Assembly: GCA_025934835.1 (NCBI GenBank)
Contig: JAICWL010000029.1
Span: forward strand, 1-34,978
From: Fimbriimonadaceae bacterium
Lineage (GTDB): Bacteria > Armatimonadota > Fimbriimonadia > Fimbriimonadales > Fimbriimonadaceae
Length of the DNA: 34,978 bases
Direction of reading: 5' to 3'
Shown: piece after piece, positions 10,421 to 18,709 of the stretch
How positions within the stretch are numbered: position 1 is the first letter of the stretch
Layout: each line of letters starts with the position of its first letter
The notes under the pieces: model-generated
Database searches by the model: none
What the model saw: the letters and a program-made list of their open reading frames with translations, nothing else
Told to the model about the DNA's origin: nothing
Translations under genes and position numbers: made by a program

Positions 10421-11401
10421 ATGACGAACGTTAATAGAATTTGGACCGCTGCTCTCGCTTCGGCGATGGCTGTCGGCGCCTTCGGCCAGGCCAGCCCCGT
10501 GCTCTATAACCCGACCCGGTCGATAAAAGATCAGGGCATCAGCCTCTCCGGCTGGGGGAGCGGAACCGCCTCCGAGACCGACGAAACAGCGTACGAGGGC
10601 ACTACGTCGGTTCGGATCTCGTCCCGCAACTACTTCCAAGGCGGGATATTCGAGCTGAAGAACCCCGTCGATGTAAGCGGCCAGTACTCGAACAAGAACA
10701 ACTTGCTTCGAATCATGTTCAAAACCGCCGATCTGGGCACGGTCTTCAGCGGCGCGGGCAAAGGCCCAGGGCTCGCTGGGGGCCCTCCATCCAAGGGCGG
10801 CGCAGGCGGAATTCCGCCAGGGTTCGGAGGACCGGGCGCTCCAGGCGGTTTCGCCGGAGGGGGAAGACCAGGCGGCAGCACCCAGCCCGCTTCCACGCTC
10901 GACACGCTGCGCGTGATCGTCACGACCACCGACGGCAAGAAGAGTGAAGCTTATGTGCCGGTCACCGGCATCGTCGCCGGCTCGGACGGCTGGAAGAGCG
11001 TTGCGGTGCCGCTGCAGGCCATCTCCGGACTGGATCGAACCAACAAGATCGTGAAGGAAGTCGCAATCTCTGCGGACAAGACCAGCACCTTCTACATCGG
11101 CGATATCCGCGTTCTGAACGATTCGACCCCGATTTCGGGCGAGATTCAAGGGCAGACGCAGTTCAACCTCGCTCTCGGAGACACCGTGACGTTCGTTGCG
11201 AGCGGCTCCGGAGGCTCGACGCCGGTTAAGTTCGATTGGGACTTCGACGACCGCGATGGAATTCAGGTCGATGCCGAGGGGCAGACGGTCAAGCGGCGAT
11301 TCCGAGTTCCTGGCACGTACAACGTCACGCTCACGGTCGTCGATCCGTTCGGCCTCAAGGCGCCGTTCTCGACAAAAGCCAAAGTCGTCGTCAACGGCTG
11401 A
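10421..11401 (+). CDS. Secreted protein with Gly/Pro-rich linker and PKD domain
   Basis: The 326-aa protein starts at ATG 10421 behind a strong GGAGG. Residues 1-23 are a signal peptide (ALASAMAVGAFGQA). Residues about 25-185 look like a beta-sandwich of the carbohydrate-binding type (YEGTTSVRIS; LLRIMFKTADL), interrupted by a low-complexity Gly/Pro linker at about 112-153 (for example GIPPGFGGPGAPGGFAGG). The domain resumes with TLDTLRVIVTTTDG and FYIGDIRVLND. A PKD-like Ig fold fills about 240-325, with FDWDFDDRDG and FRVPGTYNVTLTVVDPFG as typical motifs. It probably acts outside the cytoplasmic membrane in binding polysaccharide or protein; the ligand is unknown. Confidence 0.8.
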   Translation: MTNVNRIWTAALASAMAVGAFGQASPVLYNPTRSIKDQGISLSGWGSGTASETDETAYEGTTSVRISSRNYFQGGIFELKNPVDVSGQYSNKNNLLRIMFKTADLGTVFSGAGKGPGLAGGPPSKGGAGGIPPGFGGPGAPGGFAGGGRPGGSTQPASTLDTLRVIVTTTDGKKSEAYVPVTGIVAGSDGWKSVAVPLQAISGLDRTNKIVKEVAISADKTSTFYIGDIRVLNDSTPISGEIQGQTQFNLALGDTVTFVASGSGGSTPVKFDWDFDDRDGIQVDAEGQTVKRRFRVPGTYNVTLTVVDPFGLKAPFSTKAKVVVNG

Positions 11402-11413
11402 CGCCGCATCTAC

Positions 11414-11436
11414 GAGCCGCTCCGCTTGAGCGGCTC
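11414..11436. terminator. Bidirectional terminator hairpin
   Basis: A perfect 9-bp stem (GAGCCGCTC / GAGCGGCTC) with loop CGCTT lies between the convergent PKD-protein and hydrolase genes, touching the hydrolase stop codon. T-runs are poor on both sides, so efficiency is uncertain. Confidence 0.6.
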
Positions 11437-12314
11437 TAAACCTTGCCCGCCGGCTCGCGCAAAAGGGCGTGGCGGGCAAGAAACTCCTCGAGCGCCCCGT
11501 AGTACGTCGCCGGCTCCTCCCACCGGCCCTCCGAGTGACCGTAGCCCTGCAGCCACACGAGCTGCTTCTCGGCTCGGCACGCTGCGAAGTTCCTTTGAGC
11601 CTCGGTCGGAAGCGCCAGAGTATCGCGCGTGCCGTGGATGAACAAGGTCGGCGTCGACTCGTTTTTCGCCAGCGACTCTGCAACATCCACCTTGAACGGG
11701 TTGAAGCCCGCAAGCGGCGCCGCCAGATACACGGTCGGCCACAGCGCGACCTGCAGCACCTTGCCGCCCAAAAACCGCCACCAGCCGAGGATGGCGCCCG
11801 CCAGCTTCGAGTAGCAGGAATCCAGCACGAGGCCGTTGGCTTCGGCGAGACCCTCGCCCAGCGCGAGCGCCGATGCCGCCGAGCCCATACTGCTCCCGAT
11901 CAGTAGGATCTTCGCTCCCGGCGCCCGCGACCGAGCGTACGCCACGGCTGCGGCCACGTCGCAACGCTCCAAGTACCCGAAGCCGCACTTCTTGCCGCCA
12001 CTCCGGCCATGGGCGCGAAAGTCGAACAGCAGGCTCGATATGCCTCGCTGCCAAAGCCAAAAAGCTACCGGCACAAGCTCGGCGCGGTTCATCATGTAGC
12101 CGTGGGCGAGCACGGCCACTGTCCCAGCCCCATCCGCTTCCACCCACCAGCCGCGAAGAGTGATTCCGTCCGATTCGAAGCTGATCTCCTCTTGATTGGC
12201 GCCCATCGAGCCTGGAGACACGAAAATCGGCGTCCGATACGGGCGCAGGCTCAGGAAGGCGACTCCGAGCACCAGCACGACGTAGACGGCGACGATGGCG
12301 AGGATCCAGATCAT
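11436..12314 (-). CDS. Membrane-anchored alpha/beta hydrolase
   Basis: The 292-aa protein opens with one transmembrane helix (about 2-24, WILAIVAVYVVLVLGVAFLS) that probably anchors it with the enzyme domain outside or at the membrane. The fold signs are: oxyanion-side VAVLAHGYMMNRAEL, FDFRAHGRSGG, nucleophile elbow GSSMGSAA (Ser between two glycine-flanked positions), acid loop FIHGTRDTLALP and histidine loop GYGHSEGRWEEP. Ser, Asp and His of the triad are therefore all present. The layout resembles the BAAT/YfhR/Bem46-like group of serine hydrolases, whose substrates are mostly unknown. It is divergent from the ASCH gene with a 73-base gap. Confidence 0.88.
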   Translation of the reverse strand: MIWILAIVAVYVVLVLGVAFLSLRPYRTPIFVSPGSMGANQEEISFESDGITLRGWWVEADGAGTVAVLAHGYMMNRAELVPVAFWLWQRGISSLLFDFRAHGRSGGKKCGFGYLERCDVAAAVAYARSRAPGAKILLIGSSMGSAASALALGEGLAEANGLVLDSCYSKLAGAILGWWRFLGGKVLQVALWPTVYLAAPLAGFNPFKVDVAESLAKNESTPTLFIHGTRDTLALPTEAQRNFAACRAEKQLVWLQGYGHSEGRWEEPATYYGALEEFLARHALLREPAGKV

Positions 12315-12387
12315 GGCTTGTCGAATTCCGTTACCATTTGCGTTTTGAGGCGCTCGTCGCTAACAATAACAACCGCACCCCTCCCAA

Positions 12388-12738
12388 ATGATGTACGCAC
12401 TTAATTTCTACACCGACCTTTACGGCGATATCCTGCGAAACAGCCGAAAGACCGTCACGATTCGTTTGGGAGACAAGAGAGACAAGTACCGAACGGGCAT
12501 GATCGTCTGGGTCACCGTCGGTCCCAGATTCGGGCGGCGGCAGAAGCTTTACTCGGCCATCCTCGATCGCGTAGAGGTGAAGACGGTCTCCGAGCTCTCA
12601 CCGAGGGATATCGAGCGGGAGAACCCCGAATTTCGCTCGTCCGAAGATGTGATCAACGTTCTCAGCCGAATCTATGGCGACTTCGTGACGCCCGAGCACA
12701 AGGTGACGGTCATCTATTTCAGCCGGGTAGACGAATAA
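12388..12738 (+). CDS. ASCH-domain protein (putative RNA-binding)
   Basis: The 116-aa protein is an ASCH domain by pattern: LNFYTDLYGDILRNSRKTVTIRLGDKRDKY, with the family's K-x-x-T-x-R motif, then GMIVWVTVG and a C-terminal strand VTVIYFSRV. ASCH domains share the PUA-like beta-barrel and are suspected to bind RNA or modified nucleotides. No Shine-Dalgarno is obvious before the double ATG. It is 21 bases upstream of comEC on the same strand. The cellular role is unknown. Confidence 0.78.
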   Translation: MMYALNFYTDLYGDILRNSRKTVTIRLGDKRDKYRTGMIVWVTVGPRFGRRQKLYSAILDRVEVKTVSELSPRDIERENPEFRSSEDVINVLSRIYGDFVTPEHKVTVIYFSRVDE

Positions 12739-12759
12739 GCCTCCGGAGCCCTAATATGG

Positions 12760-14214
12760 ATGCCGATGGAACGCGAAGCGGCGCTGAGCCCCGGGTCCCT
12801 CGCGCCGGCGATCGATCTCGACTTCCATCGCAGGCAGATTGAAGGTCGCCCCGCGCTGGTGCTTTGCTCCGGCCTGATCGTCGGCCTGGTTACTCCCGCC
12901 CACCTCTTGAACGCCGCGATCGTCCTCATCTTGGCGATATTGTTCCGCAAAAGCTCGGCGCGCTGGATGGTTCTGGCCGCGTTTGCGGTGGGGCTCGTGC
13001 TGGCGCCTTCACCTGCCGCCGCAGTGAGAGACAGCACATGGCTGCAAGGCGCCGCCGAGATCGTCTCCGCACCCCGCCGGTACGAGCACTACGATGCTTT
13101 CGAGCTCGAGCTAGCTGGGCGTCGCTACTTGGCCGAGGTGCCATCCGCGGAAGGCATCTCTTGGGGCGATCGCTTCAGCATCGCGGGAGTCGCCACGCCG
13201 TTTCCGGATGAGATCGCGCCGATCTACGCCGCGCAGGGGGTTTCGGGCAAGGTGCGGCTCGATCCGTCGGCCATGACGCGCGCGGGCTACGGCCCTGCGT
13301 TCTTTCGCCTCGCCGACTCCTGGCGGCAATCGTTCTTTGCGTTCGCAGCGGGTTCGATGAACAAGGCCGAGGCCGAATGGGCGGACGCCATATGCTTTCG
13401 AAGCGGAGCCCTGCCGATGGAATCGCGCGACGCGCTGAAGCGGACCGGCACGGTGCATGTGGTGGCAGCCTCGGGCTTGCACGTGTTCGCGATCGCTCTG
13501 GCGTTTCAATGGCTGCTGGGATTCCTGCCGATTCCGCGCTGGGCAGTCGTGGGCCTGGTGAGCTGCCTGCTCGCTCTGTACGCGGTGGCCGTGGGCTTGC
13601 ATCCGCCCGTGCTCCGCGCAGCTCTCATGTCGGTCGCGTTTCTTGCGGCGTATCTGATTCGGCGCGAACCGGACGGTCTCTCCGCTCTGGGAGTCGCCGC
13701 GATCGCGTGCCTGCTTTGGAACCCGGCCGGCGTGCTGGACGCGGGATTTCAGCTCTCGTTCGTCGCGGTCGCGAGCCTGATCGTGTTTCACAAACGGCCG
13801 ACTTTGCGCCCCAGAACCGCTGTCGGGCTCGTCTTGCAGCGCTCGGGCCAGCTAGCCTACGCCAGCATGGTGCTAGCGCTCGCCATGGAGCCGCTCGTGG
13901 CCTATCACATGGGCATGGTTTCGCTCGTCTCAATCCCGGCGAACGTCGTCGTCGTTGCCTCGGCGAGCGCGCTGCTGCCGGTCTCGATCGGTGCGTTCGG
14001 GCTCAGCCTTCTGGCTCCCGGGCCGGCAGCCGCGCTAATGAGCCTGCTCGCCTCGCCCCTCATCGACGTCGTGAGATGGGTGGCCGACGTGCTGGGCGGA
14101 CTGCCCTTCGCCGCGCTCGACGTGCCGCCCTTCAACGCCTATTGGCTCGTGGCTTACTATGGTGCGGGGCTGCTCCTCTGGAGGGCGCAGCCCCGACGAC
14201 CCTCCTCCGACTAG
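12760..14214 (+). CDS. comEC: ComEC/Rec2-family membrane protein without metallo-beta-lactamase domain
   Basis: ComEC forms the inner-membrane channel that takes up single-stranded DNA in natural transformation. The 484-aa protein has two N-terminal helices, a soluble OB-like DUF4131 region (about 85-170) and the multi-helix Competence domain (about 210-470). The family motif is clear: RTGTVHVVAASGLHVFAIAL near residue 230, followed by HPPVLRAALMS and DAGFQLSFVAVASL. Full ComEC proteins are about 700-800 aa and end in a metallo-beta-lactamase-like domain; that domain is missing and no such gene follows. GGAG at 12745-12748 precedes the start. The stop shares CTAG with the convergent valS. Confidence 0.9.
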   Translation: MPMEREAALSPGSLAPAIDLDFHRRQIEGRPALVLCSGLIVGLVTPAHLLNAAIVLILAILFRKSSARWMVLAAFAVGLVLAPSPAAAVRDSTWLQGAAEIVSAPRRYEHYDAFELELAGRRYLAEVPSAEGISWGDRFSIAGVATPFPDEIAPIYAAQGVSGKVRLDPSAMTRAGYGPAFFRLADSWRQSFFAFAAGSMNKAEAEWADAICFRSGALPMESRDALKRTGTVHVVAASGLHVFAIALAFQWLLGFLPIPRWAVVGLVSCLLALYAVAVGLHPPVLRAALMSVAFLAAYLIRREPDGLSALGVAAIACLLWNPAGVLDAGFQLSFVAVASLIVFHKRPTLRPRTAVGLVLQRSGQLAYASMVLALAMEPLVAYHMGMVSLVSIPANVVVVASASALLPVSIGAFGLSLLAPGPAAALMSLLASPLIDVVRWVADVLGGLPFAALDVPPFNAYWLVAYYGAGLLLWRAQPRRPSSD

Positions 14215-16823
14215 GGCGAGCCCAGCAGATTGCGCCGTTGCCGGATCTTATCGAGCGCCTCGCGAAGTTCTGCCGCAGTCTGCTCCTCGCGCTCCACGAT
14301 CTCGGGCTTGGCGCGCTCACGGAACATGGGGTTTGCGAGCCGCTGCTCGATCTTGGCCAGCTCGTCCTGCGCCTTGTGCTCCTCCTTATCGAGCCTTTGG
14401 GTCTCCTTCTCCAAGTCGATCAGCCCCGCGGTAGGCAGGTACCAATCGACCCCTCCAGCCGACGTAGTTATGAACTTTTCATCGGACGGCTTGCCTGGTC
14501 GGAGTTCGCCGAACCACGCCTGTGAGGCGATTACGGAAGCACCGGCGCCAAGATCACCCTCGTAGTAAACCGCCTCGACAGCCCGCATAGCGGGAAGGCC
14601 CACCTCGGCGCGCAAAGCTCTGAGGGACCGCGTGATCTCGAATGTCCGCTCGATCTCCCCTTCGGCGTCCGGATGCTTGAAATCACTCGGCAGATCCGGC
14701 CAAGGCGACGACATCAGGAACTCCGAGCTCTTGCCAGGCAGATAGCTGTACAGCTCCTCGCTGAGGTGCGGCATGATCGGATGGATCATCTTCAGGAACG
14801 CCTCGATCGCAGTGAACAGCACGAACCTCGGCGCCGCGTTCTCGCTCTCATTCGCCAGGCGCGGTTTGCTGACTTCGATGTACCAGTCGCAAAGCTCGCT
14901 CCAGAAGAATCGGTACAGCGCATGGCTCGCGGTCTGGATATCGAACGTGTCGTAGGCGTCCCTCACCTTCTCGACCGTATCGTACAGCCTAGATAGCAGC
15001 CATTCGTCTACTAGTTCGAACCTGTCGGGGGCCAGTTCCGGCGGCTCGTGAGCCGTCATCAGCACGAACCTGGTGGCGTTCCAGATCTTGTTGCAGAAGT
15101 TCCGCGCCTCCTCGGTTCGCCGGTCGCTGAACCGCAGGTCCTGGTTTTCGCCGGTTTGCGAAAGCAGCGTGTACCTTAGAGCGTCCGCCCCTATGGAGCC
15201 GATGAGCTGCATCGGGTCGATGCCTGTCCCTAGGCTCTTGCTCATTCTTCGCCCGTCCTCGCGAAGGACGGTCGCGAAGATCATCACATCGCTGAACGGC
15301 TTTTCGCCGGTCAGATCGAAACCCACCATGGTCATGCGAGCCACCCACAGGTTGATGATGTTTCGGTCCGTGACGAGCACGTCGGTTGGATAGAACCGCT
15401 TCAGATCCTCGGTTTGCTCCGGCCAGCCAAGGGTCGCAAACGGCCACAAACCCGAGCTGAACCAGGTGTCGAGCACATCGTCGTCCTGACGCACGATCGG
15501 CTTGTCGCCTGCCTTCCTCTGCGCTTCTTCCCAGCTCAGGGCGGCATAGGCGGTGTCTTCCGCATCGTAGTAGATCGGGATTCTGTGGCCCCACCAAAGC
15601 TGCCTGCTGAGGCACCACTCCCGCAAGTTCTGCATCCAGTCGAGGAAAATGTGGTTGTAGCGCTCCGGGTGGAATCGAATCTCGCCTCGCTCCAGGGCGT
15701 CGATGACGGGCTTGGCTAGCGCCGCTTGGTCGCAGAACCACTGCTCGGACAGCAGGGGCTCGATCACTTCGCCGCTGCGCTCGCTGATGATGATCGGAAT
15801 GTCGTGATCCTCGATCTTTTCGAGAAACCCCTGCTCGTCGAGGTCTTGCACGATACGCTTGCGCGCCTCGTTGCGATCGAGCCCGGCATACACGCCGCCC
15901 TCTTCGGTAATCCGCGCCCGCTCGTCGAGCAGCACCGGCATCGGCAGGCCATGACGGGTTCCAACGGCATGATCGTTAGGATCGTGCGCGGGAGTGATCT
16001 TAACGGCGCCGCTGCCGAACTCGGGATCGGGATAAATGTCCGCTATCAGCGGGATCTCCCTCCCAAGCAGCGGCAATATCAGCGTTTGGCCGACTTTGTC
16101 CTTGTATCTGCCATCCGAAGGGTGCACCGCCACGGCAACATCGGCGAGCATCGTCTCGGGCCGCGTCGTAGCGATCGTCACATGCCCTTCACCGTTCGCA
16201 AACGGATAGCGGATGTAATACAGCTTCCCCCGGAAGGTTCTCCGCTCGGTTTCGATATCGGAAACGCTCGTCTGCAGAGCCGGGTCCCAATTGACCACGC
16301 GCTTTCCTCGGAAGATGAGCCCTCGCTCGAACCACTCGACGAACACCTTGAGCACGGCCTGGGCGTAACGCTCGTCGAGAGTAAAGCGCCCCCGGCTCCA
16401 GTCGAACGCACAGCCGAGCTGCCTCAGTTGCTCCAGAATGGTGTTCCCGGCTTCGTCTCGCCATTGCCAAACCCGCTCGACGAACTGCTCGCGTCCAATC
16501 TGAGCTGCGCTCGTGCCCTGCTTGCGGAGCTGCTTCTCGACCACGCTTTGCGTGGCGATTCCGGCGTGGTCCTGGCCCGGGAGAATCAGCACCGATTGAC
16601 CCCGCATCCGCTGGTACCGACCGAGCAGGTCCTGCAGCGAATAGCACAGCACGTGCCCCATGTGGAGCGAGCCGGTGATGTTGGGAGGAGGAATCGTAAT
16701 GCAGTACGGTTGTTTCGCAGGATCCGGGTCGGGCTTGAATAGCCCCGCTGTCTCCCAGCGTTCGTACCACTTCGATTCTGTGGAGGACGCGTCGTAGCGC
16801 GTCGGCATTTCCGTTATATTCAT
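14211..16823 (-). CDS. valS: Valyl-tRNA synthetase
   Basis: This class I enzyme charges tRNA-Val and edits mis-activated threonine. From ATG 16823 (with GGTGAG five bases upstream) the protein has 870 aa, normal for ValS. The HIGH-type motif is PPPNITGSLHMGH (residues 46-57), and the second signature is GRRMSKSLGTG. The editing domain carries TTRPETMLADVAVAVHP and PAHDPNDHAVG. The anticodon-binding domain follows (FCNKIWNATRFV; WIEVSKPRL-like DWYIEVSKPRL). The final 60 residues form the ValS coiled-coil (DLEKETQRLDKEEHKAQDEL) that contacts tRNA. The open frame extends 50 codons upstream through the parS site, but that part is not conserved. It ends a probable sigH-luxR-cdsA-ABC-valS series. 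Confidence 0.97.
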   Translation of the reverse strand: MNITEMPTRYDASSTESKWYERWETAGLFKPDPDPAKQPYCITIPPPNITGSLHMGHVLCYSLQDLLGRYQRMRGQSVLILPGQDHAGIATQSVVEKQLRKQGTSAAQIGREQFVERVWQWRDEAGNTILEQLRQLGCAFDWSRGRFTLDERYAQAVLKVFVEWFERGLIFRGKRVVNWDPALQTSVSDIETERRTFRGKLYYIRYPFANGEGHVTIATTRPETMLADVAVAVHPSDGRYKDKVGQTLILPLLGREIPLIADIYPDPEFGSGAVKITPAHDPNDHAVGTRHGLPMPVLLDERARITEEGGVYAGLDRNEARKRIVQDLDEQGFLEKIEDHDIPIIISERSGEVIEPLLSEQWFCDQAALAKPVIDALERGEIRFHPERYNHIFLDWMQNLREWCLSRQLWWGHRIPIYYDAEDTAYAALSWEEAQRKAGDKPIVRQDDDVLDTWFSSGLWPFATLGWPEQTEDLKRFYPTDVLVTDRNIINLWVARMTMVGFDLTGEKPFSDVMIFATVLREDGRRMSKSLGTGIDPMQLIGSIGADALRYTLLSQTGENQDLRFSDRRTEEARNFCNKIWNATRFVLMTAHEPPELAPDRFELVDEWLLSRLYDTVEKVRDAYDTFDIQTASHALYRFFWSELCDWYIEVSKPRLANESENAAPRFVLFTAIEAFLKMIHPIMPHLSEELYSYLPGKSSEFLMSSPWPDLPSDFKHPDAEGEIERTFEITRSLRALRAEVGLPAMRAVEAVYYEGDLGAGASVIASQAWFGELRPGKPSDEKFITTSAGGVDWYLPTAGLIDLEKETQRLDKEEHKAQDELAKIEQRLANPMFRERAKPEIVEREEQTAAELREALDKIRQRRNLLGSP

Positions 16824-16877
16824 GTTCTCACCGCCGCTCCATGTCTTGGAGCGACCGCCTATTCTACTTGGCGGCGG

Positions 16878-16893
16878 TGTTTCACGTGAAACA
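16878..16893. other. parS: parS centromere-like site (ParB-binding)
   Basis: TGTTTCACGTGAAACA is a perfect 16-bp palindrome and equals the bacterial parS consensus bound by ParB/Spo0J. It sits in the 76-base gap between the ABC ATPase stop (16900) and the valS start (16823), outside any coding sequence. parS sites load ParB, which spreads and recruits SMC to the origin region, so the site argues that this locus is near the replication origin. parA and parB are not in the window. Confidence 0.9.
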
Positions 16894-16899
16894 TTGGAC

Positions 16900-17886
16900 C
16901 TACTCGCTGCCGGGCGCCCTTGTAAATAGGTCCCGCATGATCTCCTCCATCTCCACCTCTTCGATGGCGACATCGCTGACCGGAAATGCTTGGAGCATAG
17001 CGGCGGTCGCTTGCGCAGTCTCGCTCCTGGGAACCTCGATCACCGCGACTTCTCCCACGTCGCCGATCACGCGGCCGTACCGCATTAGGTCCGTCTCCGC
17101 CACGGGCTGGGCGAGCGTAAGCCGAACGCGCCTGATGTCGCTGAACCGACTCGATAGCTGGTCCAGCGTGCCACGAAACACAATCTGTCCATGGTCGATC
17201 ACCACGACGCGCTGACAAAGCTCCTGCACATCCTGCATGTAGTGGCTGGTCAGGATCATCGTGCATTCGTCCTCTCGGTTTAATTCGCGCAGAAAATCTC
17301 GAATGCGCTTCTGGCTCACCACGTCGAGCCCGAGCGTCGGCTCGTCGAGGAATACGACCCGCGGCGTATACAGAAGCGCCGCGACCAACTCGCATTTCAT
17401 TCTCTCGCCCAGGCTCAGCTTCCGAACCTGCACGTGCATCTTGTCGGAAAGCTGGAGGGCGTCGACAAGGTGGTCCACCCGCTTCTTGAAAGTCGAGTCC
17501 GACACCTCGTAAAGCTCTTTCAGCACCAGGAATCCGTCCCAGGCGGGGAGGTCCCACCAGAGCTGCATCTTGTTGCCCATGACCAGCGAGATCTGCCGCA
17601 GCATCTCCGGCTTGCGCTGCCATGGCGTGAAGCCGAGCACCGTCGCCTCGCCGCCGCTCGGATAAAGAATGCCGCTCAGCATTTTCAGCGTAGTGGTCTT
17701 CCCAGCGCCGTTCGGACCGAGGAAGCCGACGAACTCTCCCTGCTCGATGCTCAGGTCGACGCCCTTGACCGCCTCGGTAGCCACCTTGTCGGGCTTCACG
17801 AGCATCTTTAGCGCGCCCAACGCGCCGGGCTCCTTCTTGTTCGAGTAATAAACCTTGCGAAGCTCTCGCGTCTCGACGGCGGCCAT
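16900..17886 (-). CDS. ABC transporter ATPase, ABC-2 (NatA/YadG-like) type
   Basis: The 328-aa protein starts at ATG 17886 (the longer open frame overlaps cdsA). Walker A is GPNGAGKTT (about 57-65), the Q-loop region is QISLVMGNKMQLWWDLPAWD, the signature is the LSLGERMKCE variant of LSGGQ, Walker B is VVFLDEPTLGLD and the H-loop His is in LTSHYMQD. A C-terminal extension (about 245-328) contains a ferredoxin-like regulatory segment (IRRVRLTLAQPV). These features match ATPases of ABC-2 exporters such as NatA or the DUF4162-type proteins. No permease gene adjoins it, so the exported substrate is unknown. It lies between cdsA and valS on the same strand. Confidence 0.9.
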   Translation of the reverse strand: MAAVETRELRKVYYSNKKEPGALGALKMLVKPDKVATEAVKGVDLSIEQGEFVGFLGPNGAGKTTTLKMLSGILYPSGGEATVLGFTPWQRKPEMLRQISLVMGNKMQLWWDLPAWDGFLVLKELYEVSDSTFKKRVDHLVDALQLSDKMHVQVRKLSLGERMKCELVAALLYTPRVVFLDEPTLGLDVVSQKRIRDFLRELNREDECTMILTSHYMQDVQELCQRVVVIDHGQIVFRGTLDQLSSRFSDIRRVRLTLAQPVAETDLMRYGRVIGDVGEVAVIEVPRSETAQATAAMLQAFPVSDVAIEEVEMEEIMRDLFTRAPGSE

Positions 17887-17914
17887 GAGCGCTGATGTTA
17901 CCGAGGAACCCGCG

Positions 17915-18691
17915 TTAGCGGCCCGCTGCCGCCAGAAGCACCACGACGACCGGAGCGGTGAATAGCAGGCTGTCCACACGATCCAGCAGTCCGCCGTGGC
18001 CTGGGAGGATCGTTCCGCTGTCCTTGACTCCTGCTCTTCGCTTGATATAGCTCTCGAACAGGTCGCCCGCCTGGCCGAAGACGCCGGCCGCGAGCCCCGC
18101 CGCAGCCGAAAGCGCAAGCGGCTCGCCTAGCAGCGCGCCCAGACCAACGGCTGCCAAAATGCACCCGACCAAATTCGCTGCAGCGCCTTCGACCGTCTTC
18201 TTCGGCGACACCTTCGGAAGCAGCGGGTGCTTTCCGATCGCCCGGCCCACGAAAATCGCCGCCGAGTCGCCAACCCAAAGCGGCGCCAGCGCCAAGAACA
18301 CCGGCGCGCTCCATTGCCATGGCTGGCTACCCGCACCGCGGCCATGAAGGTACAAAATCGAAGCGAAGGGACCCACTACCCAGCCACCTGCCAGGATTCC
18401 GCCAAGCACAGATTGTCGTGTAGCGATATAAGTTCCGGCGATGCCGAGCATCGTCAACGCCAGGAAACCGGGCGCAGCCGCGATGGGATTCGACCAGGCC
18501 AGGGCAGCCAGCCCACAGGCAATCACGCCTCCGGCCCAAGCCCAAGGGCTGCAGGTTATCGCAGCCAGCTCAGAAAGGCAAATCAGGGCGGCGACTACCG
18601 AAAGAACTCCGACCGGGAGCGGGGAAGTCGCAAACAGGCAGGCAAGCGCGACGATGAGCAGTACCGACGCGGTGAGGACGCGCTGCTTCAA
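17915..18691 (-). CDS. cdsA: Phosphatidate cytidylyltransferase (CDP-diacylglycerol synthase)
   Basis: CdsA makes CDP-diacylglycerol from phosphatidate and CTP, the branch point of phospholipid synthesis in the inner membrane. The 258-aa protein has about seven hydrophobic helices. The C-terminal signature is intact: VGDSAAIFVGRAIGKHPL, SPKKTVEGAAAN, then GQAGDLFESYIKRRAGVKDS and GTILPGHGGLLDRVDSLL, which carries the metal-binding Asp residues. In many bacteria cdsA neighbours uppS, dxr and rseP; none of these is here. It sits 18 bases after the LuxR regulator and 28 bases before the ABC gene, all on the minus strand. Confidence 0.95.
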   Translation of the reverse strand: MKQRVLTASVLLIVALACLFATSPLPVGVLSVVAALICLSELAAITCSPWAWAGGVIACGLAALAWSNPIAAAPGFLALTMLGIAGTYIATRQSVLGGILAGGWVVGPFASILYLHGRGAGSQPWQWSAPVFLALAPLWVGDSAAIFVGRAIGKHPLLPKVSPKKTVEGAAANLVGCILAAVGLGALLGEPLALSAAAGLAAGVFGQAGDLFESYIKRRAGVKDSGTILPGHGGLLDRVDSLLFTAPVVVVLLAAAGR

Positions 18692-18709
18692 CCCGCTGAG
18701 GCTACCAGA

